NCBI GenBank assembly: GCA_035610835.1 | Contig: CM069455.1 | Coordinates: 23,230,264 to 23,294,263, forward strand | Reading direction: 5' to 3' | Length of the DNA: 64,000 bases | From: Ophiura sarsii | Lineage: Eukaryota > Echinodermata > Ophiuroidea > Amphilepidida > Ophiuridae | In this document: positions 58,860 to 64,000 of the stretch, in pieces | Layout: every line of letters begins with the position of its first letter | Numbering within the stretch: position 1 is the first letter of the stretch | Made by a program: the position numbers and the translations under genes | The notes under the pieces: generated by a model | What the model saw: the letters and a program-made list of their open reading frames with translations, nothing else | Told to the model about the DNA's origin: nothing | Database searches by the model: none

Positions 58860-61408
58860 TTAAATAGCAGGTTACTGTACACAGCGTGTCCAAGAAAACC
58901 GGTAACCTATGTTGAAAGAGCTTTACTTTCAATTTCACACCACATGGCTTATTGTGATCATGGTCGCACATTCTGGAAAACTCGAAATATCTACTTTTTA
59001 CCAATCAATGGTTTTTCAATTACGCATTGTCAAGGATATGTCAAATCGCTCCGTTCATCAGTTTTTGATTGGTAAATTAATAATATTTGTTCATTTTTTA
59101 TTAAAGCTATTAAACATTAAACTTATCGTAAATAGGTATTCATTTTTAAATCTTTTCTAATTTTAAGAGGTGAACACCAAAAGACTTCATGCATCGCTGA
59201 ATGAATCGATACAAACAGTTTGTGATAACTTAGATATTACCGCTTCATCAATTGTATTTACAAAAATATGGATGAGCGGAATGAGTTGGACTATCTTCGG
59301 TTCAAATTAATTTACACGTCTGCACAGCAATGTAGCAGTGTCATTTGTTTCGTCAAACTCAAATCGCTTGAACAGGTATTCGACATACCTCTCTTTAATC
59401 ACATGTATATAGATTCAAAACGAATTTAACAATGTTGATTATTGTTTTACACTTGAGTATGGCAGATTCCAAGGCTTCCAGAATATGTAAACATGATAAT
59501 TGAAATCAATGGTTTATAAACCTAGTTCTGCTTTTTTCGCTTTTAAAAAGAGAAACTAGAGCTCAGCTCCGTCAAAACTAGCTGCAGTGGTGAAAAACAT
59601 TATCGTCATTTTCCGTCAAATCAGTTAAAAAGGTTTTCGACATAACTCTCTTTACAATGTTTGCATAAGCATAATTTAAAAACAAGATTTGCCCATTTTA
59701 ATTTTAATTTCACCATTAATTAAAACGTTGAGATCCTATGCTTTCCAAATAGCCAGAATTACAACATATTTACGAAAATGCGCGAACCCAAAGTGTTCCA
59801 ACTTGGTGGATGTTACCACTCACTGTAGTATTAGTTATTCACACAACACAACAAACTGTACGACTTCAAATTTTATAAAAAATTAAAGAAATACATGTTT
59901 TTTGCTGAATCTCTGATGAATAAAAAAAACCCGGTATTACGAAGTTTTGATTTATAATATTCGGCCGAGTGCACCAATGGCGAGTAGCTGAAGAATAGCG
60001 CTACCTCGCTAGTAACTGATGCGTAACCATGAGAGCACCAAACCGGGGTAAGCTACTAGGGTAGTCACTGGCGGGTAATTTAACTTTGGTCCCATAATGT
60101 ACAGGCTGTACGCTGTACCATATTTATGTCATTGTGTATGGTACAGCCTATACATTGTGAGACAACAAATATAGCAAAACAGCTACAAACTATATTTTAT
60201 TCTCTAAATCATATTATTGACTATCTAAAATAGTTTACAAATTACATATACATCATTATGTGCACACAGATATTGTGAGATGCATAAAATAAATAGTCAC
60301 ACATTTATTATTCATTATTTTATTCAAACAAATTGCATTCCTTATTATTGACTTTCAATCTATTTACGAAAACATTGTAAATCATTATTTCACACACGTT
60401 ATTAGTTATAGCTAAATGTGATACTATGAAATCTACCAACAGACATTTTCTGTATACCTAGAATCCCAAATTCATTTGTAAATAAGGTTGCAGGCATGAT
60501 ATTTTGTAGTGATAAAAATCGGAAAATATATATTTTTCACTCTCAAAAAATAGATATTTTTGCCTTAATTTGCATTTATTTAGCCACATTTTAGGCAATT
60601 TACCACGATACTCCGTTTTATGATATTCCCGGAAATTTCAGATTTGTTCACCTGATACGAATATCATGCCTGTGACTAATAGAATAGGTAATTTGCCCCG
60701 ATGTCCATTTTCTGACTCGCTTCATAGAGTCACGTTCATAGTAGGTGTTGCTCACCATGTGTTGCATGCATTGTATTCATGCAATAGAGTTTCTTCTTAA
60801 AAGAAGAAGTCGTCAGGCTTTCTCATGCATAACTCATAATAATAAAAATTGATTGTAAAAGTATTTGAACCAGAATAATCTGTATTCACCTTCAACTCCA
60901 ATTTGACACCATATACTGATGGGACCAAACTAATTATTGCTGGTAATTTCAGTTGCAGTTCATGTCCCTAAATTTTGAATGGAGTTTAGTTAGGCGTAAA
61001 AAGGCCGTTGTGACATCAGCCCGATGACATCTATTCAACTGTAAGTGTCAGGCTAGGAACTGAAGCATCACTCTTATGCTGATGTTTTCTTTTTTTGCCA
61101 CATGTCACTGGCTATGATTGCATTCAGTGAGGCTTTGTGACCTGTGATGAATTCCCACACACTACACTAGAAGTATGGCTACAGCAGCACAGTGCACTGA
61201 AAATAATGCCTAGTATGAATGACCTTTATATTATAGTTCCGGACCTTAGACAGGTAAAACTATCACTAAGTAAAAGGTGGGTTGTTCTTCAAAAGAGCAT
61301 TAGAGATGATTGGATTGACCACAATAGCATAGATAATAAAAGTCATGAAATACGACCCTAAAAACTCCATAGCAATGGTGATGATAACAGAATTGGCAGG
61401 GGAAAATA
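58860..61408. other. AT-rich intergenic region between two convergent genes
   Basis: Weak direct repeats ('TTCGACATACCTCTCTTTA' near 59378 and 'TTCGACATAACTCTCTTTA' near 59636) and a small palindrome 'GTACAGGCTGTACGCTGTAC' with 'GGTACAGCCTATAC' (60100-60155). The short frames at 58909-59160, 59689-59886 and 61137-61361 have no domain. The 3' untranslated region of the receptor gene presumably occupies the right end. Confidence 0.5.
60491..60672. mobile_element. Possible 182-bp MITE
   Basis: CAGGCATGATATT and its exact inverse AATATCATGCCTG bound an AT-rich interior with a repeated 'ATATTTTTCACTC/AGATATTTTTGCC' element. No sure target duplication. Confidence 0.45.
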
Positions 61409-64000
61409 TTACAGCGGTGTTTCAGCAATACCAATATTGTCTTCATTTTCTTTTTCAATTCGATCATAGTAATTTGACACAATATGTCCAATGGCGTAAA
61501 GAAATGGGTTAACAGCTGAATTAATAGGTAAAGCAAAAGCAATGATCCAAGCATATGATGTGGGATCAACTGTTGCATATTCTGTTTGCACAAGTATCCC
61601 TAATATAACTATTGGCATCCAACAGAGCATGTCAGTCATCACAATTAAACCCATTTTCATGGCCATTCGGAGTTCTCTTTTACGCCTTGAAACGCTCATA
61701 ATCATATGGGGTGTTATGAATTTTACAATGATAAAGATACCAATGTAACAAAATGCAACTATTAAGCAACAAAAACAATTGACTCCTAGAAATAGACTAA
61801 TGGCATAAGAGGAATATGGTTCACTTCCTGTAATTGTATTCAATGTTTGGGTCAAATTAAAATCTACATTAGCCTGTATGACAGTATCAAATGTGACATC
61901 AATTGATATGTTTTGATATTCTGTTTTAAATATCAGATTTCGTACTAAAGGTAACCCAATACATACCTCTGAAAAGCTGTATTGTTTGTTTGGTAATCCA
62001 CTTGGTATTATGCTTAATATTAATGATAAAATCCAAACTATAACAACTGTTGTTACCCTAGATCTACGAGTTAAAAATATGTTATGGTTAGCATTTTTAA
62101 ATGTCCAAAATCTTTCGATACTAATGAGTACAACAAAGAACAGGGAAGCCTCGCTTGACAGAACTGATATTGCTCCAGCCAATTTGCACACTGAGCTATT
62201 TCTCCATTTTTCTGCATACAAAGGAAAGTATTCACCATGTGTACTATCTACCACTGCAAGTATAAGCATGTATACTGCCATTAGTAAATCTGAAGCAGCA
62301 AGGTTGAAGATGAATATTTTTTGACGGATATTTTCATTTACTCTATCGCATAATTCAAAACATCCCCACATTAGAATGATTGAATTTGAAGTTAATGCGA
62401 ATATACCAATTATCCACACTGTTGCCTTCACAATATTATTTGGTAGAAGTTGTGAACATCTGGAATATGGTGATTCTTTTTCTCTCGCTATACATTGTGA
62501 TCCTGCCTTTAATTCTGCAAAACAACATATGGATTTTGAATCCACATCTAGAATTGTTTCATTGCCAAGCCCAAAAAAGGATCTTTTACCTATTTTTGTT
62601 ATTGAATTACCTGCTAGATGAAGAATTTGTAAATTGACTAAACCTTGGAATGCATCATCGTCAATTGCACTAATTGTATTGCTATGCAAATTTATTGTAA
62701 GTAAATTGCTCAAATTAAGAAATGAAAAACGCTCAACTTTACTTAATTTATTATTTTGTAATGAAAGCGATTGTAGCTGATATAAGCCTCTTAATGATGC
62801 TGCATTGATTACAGATAATGAATTGTTGTCAATGTTTAGCACTATAAGGTTCCCAAGGTTTTTAAAAACAGTTGTATTCAATCCTGTTAATTTATTATTG
62901 GCAAGCGTCAGTACAGTAAGTTTGTGTAATCCATAGAATATGTTATTAGGAAGAAATGTCAAGTAGTTACAATCTAGGTATAATTCTATCAAGTTAACAA
63001 GATCATTAAATATGCCAGGATCTAGTACTGACAGTCGGTTTGTATGGAGGGACAAGTACAACAAATTGTATAATCCCTTGAACGTGGCTGAATTGACGCT
63101 GGTTAATTGATTTCCATCCAAATGTAGTTCTGATAAATTGATAAGATCATTCAATATGCCTGGTTCTATCTCTGACAGTCGGTTTTTGTGAAGTGACAAG
63201 ACAGATAATGTCTGTAATCCATGGAATATGGTTGAATTAAGGCTGGTTAATTGATTTCCATACAGAAACAGTCCTGATAAATTGATAAGATCATTATATA
63301 TGCCTGGTTCTATCACTGACAGTTGGTTTGTGTTAAGTGACAAGAGGGACAATTTTTGTAATCCATGGAATGTGGTTGCATTTAGGTAGGTTAATTGATT
63401 TCCATCCAATTGTAGTTCTGATAAATTGACAAGATCATTAAAAGTGCCTGGTTCTATCACTGATAGTTGGTTTGTGCTAAGTGACAAAACAGATAATTTG
63501 TGTAATCTGAGGAATATGGTTGCATTAAGGCTGGTTAGTTGATTTCCATGCAAATGTAGTTCTGATAAATTGATAAGATCATTAAAAGTGCCTGGTTCTA
63601 TCACTGACAGTTGGTTTGTGTAAAGTGACAAGATATATAGTTCGTGTAATCCGTGGAATGGGGAGAGATTGAGGCTTGTTAATTGATTTTCAAACAAATT
63701 TAGTTCTGATAAATTGACAAGATCATTAAATGTGCCTGGTTCTATCACTGATAGTTGGTTTGTATCGAGTGACAAGACAGATAATTTGTGTAATCTGTGG
63801 AATATGGTTGCATTAAGGCTGGTTAATTGATTTCCATACAAATGTAGTTCTGATAAATTGATAAGATCATTAAATGTGCCTGGTTCTATCACTGATAGTT
63901 GGTTTGTATCGAGTGACAAGACAGATAATTTGTGTAATCTGTGGAATATGGTTGCATTAAGGCTGGTTAATTGATTTCCATACAAATGTAGTTCTGATAA
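61409..64000 (-). CDS. Leucine-rich-repeat G protein-coupled receptor (LGR/GRL101-like), partial
   Basis: A single open frame of at least 863 codons; the N-terminus (signal peptide, further repeats, any LDL-A modules) lies beyond the window. Residues 1-480 counted from 63985 are twenty 24-residue LRRs in ten pairs. Residues about 481-516 form a cysteine hinge ('ICCFAELKAGSQC'). Seven membrane spans follow to about residue 830, with a short tail ending 'IGIAETPL'. Receptor marks: 'FNLAASDLL' (TM2), Cys before 'KLAGAIS' and Cys in 'SEVCIGL' (extracellular disulphide), 'SIERFWTF' in place of DRY, 'LCWMPI' (TM6) and 'NSAVNPFLYAI' (TM7). The second extracellular loop is long, with two or three N-glycosylation sequons. 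Ligand unknown; family members bind glycoprotein or relaxin-like hormones. No intron within the visible part. Confidence 0.92.
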   Translation of the reverse strand, partial: LSELHLYGNQLTSLNATIFHRLHKLSVLSLDTNQLSVIEPGTFNDLINLSELHLYGNQLTSLNATIFHRLHKLSVLSLDTNQLSVIEPGTFNDLVNLSELNLFENQLTSLNLSPFHGLHELYILSLYTNQLSVIEPGTFNDLINLSELHLHGNQLTSLNATIFLRLHKLSVLSLSTNQLSVIEPGTFNDLVNLSELQLDGNQLTYLNATTFHGLQKLSLLSLNTNQLSVIEPGIYNDLINLSGLFLYGNQLTSLNSTIFHGLQTLSVLSLHKNRLSEIEPGILNDLINLSELHLDGNQLTSVNSATFKGLYNLLYLSLHTNRLSVLDPGIFNDLVNLIELYLDCNYLTFLPNNIFYGLHKLTVLTLANNKLTGLNTTVFKNLGNLIVLNIDNNSLSVINAASLRGLYQLQSLSLQNNKLSKVERFSFLNLSNLLTINLHSNTISAIDDDAFQGLVNLQILHLAGNSITKIGKRSFFGLGNETILDVDSKSICCFAELKAGSQCIAREKESPYSRCSQLLPNNIVKATVWIIGIFALTSNSIILMWGCFELCDRVNENIRQKIFIFNLAASDLLMAVYMLILAVVDSTHGEYFPLYAEKWRNSSVCKLAGAISVLSSEASLFFVVLISIERFWTFKNANHNIFLTRRSRVTTVVIVWILSLILSIIPSGLPNKQYSFSEVCIGLPLVRNLIFKTEYQNISIDVTFDTVIQANVDFNLTQTLNTITGSEPYSSYAISLFLGVNCFCCLIVAFCYIGIFIIVKFITPHMIMSVSRRKRELRMAMKMGLIVMTDMLCWMPIVILGILVQTEYATVDPTSYAWIIAFALPINSAVNPFLYAIGHIVSNYYDRIEKENEDNIGIAETPL

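Noticed and set aside
61542..62637. Plus-strand frames opposite the receptor
   Set aside because: Shadows of the minus-strand 7TM coding sequence.

Overview
This is eukaryotic DNA: there are no bacterial operons, two genes look like animal genes (a multi-exon methyltransferase and a leucine-rich-repeat 7TM receptor), and most of the rest is satellite, LINE, SINE and DNA-transposon sequence. A histamine N-methyltransferase-like gene, an LGR-type receptor, CR1/L2-like LINEs and tRNA-headed SINEs with a 'CCTTGGGCAAGG' core fit a marine invertebrate deuterostome, perhaps an echinoderm. That placement is inference.

Layout. 1-11355: tandem array of a 125-bp AT-rich satellite with higher-order structure. 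11356-11690: cluster of nested palindromes. 11691-13440: single-copy-like DNA with a fold-back and a duplicated G-rich block. 13441-27756: minisatellite array whose 115-145 bp units nearly all carry a poly(C) run. It is invaded by a 1.86-kb element (itself hit by a mariner-type element), by a TA-flanked element present twice through a 3.0-kb duplication beside a 100-N gap, and by a 5'-truncated LINE. 27757-33835: the same 125-bp satellite in opposite orientation.

33955-42600: LINE remnants, two broken by DNA transposons whose target-site duplications can be read exactly, plus two SINEs. 43300-49100: small repeats and hAT-like, mariner-like and Mutator-like non-autonomous elements. 50567-58787: a histamine N-methyltransferase-like gene on the plus strand. 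Its first recognised intron holds LINE debris and its central exon is split by a 1.37-kb GC-rich element with a 5-bp target duplication. A decayed copy of part of that exon lies 3' of it. 58860-61400: AT-rich intergenic DNA. 61409-64000: minus-strand LRR-containing GPCR, cut by the window end, with at least ten 48-residue double LRRs.

The genes do not form a pathway visible here. The main interest is the nested transposon record, the poly(C) minisatellite between oppositely oriented satellite arrays, the transposon-broken methyltransferase with its exon fragment, and the recently amplified LRR array. Calls rest on reading alone; no database search was run.
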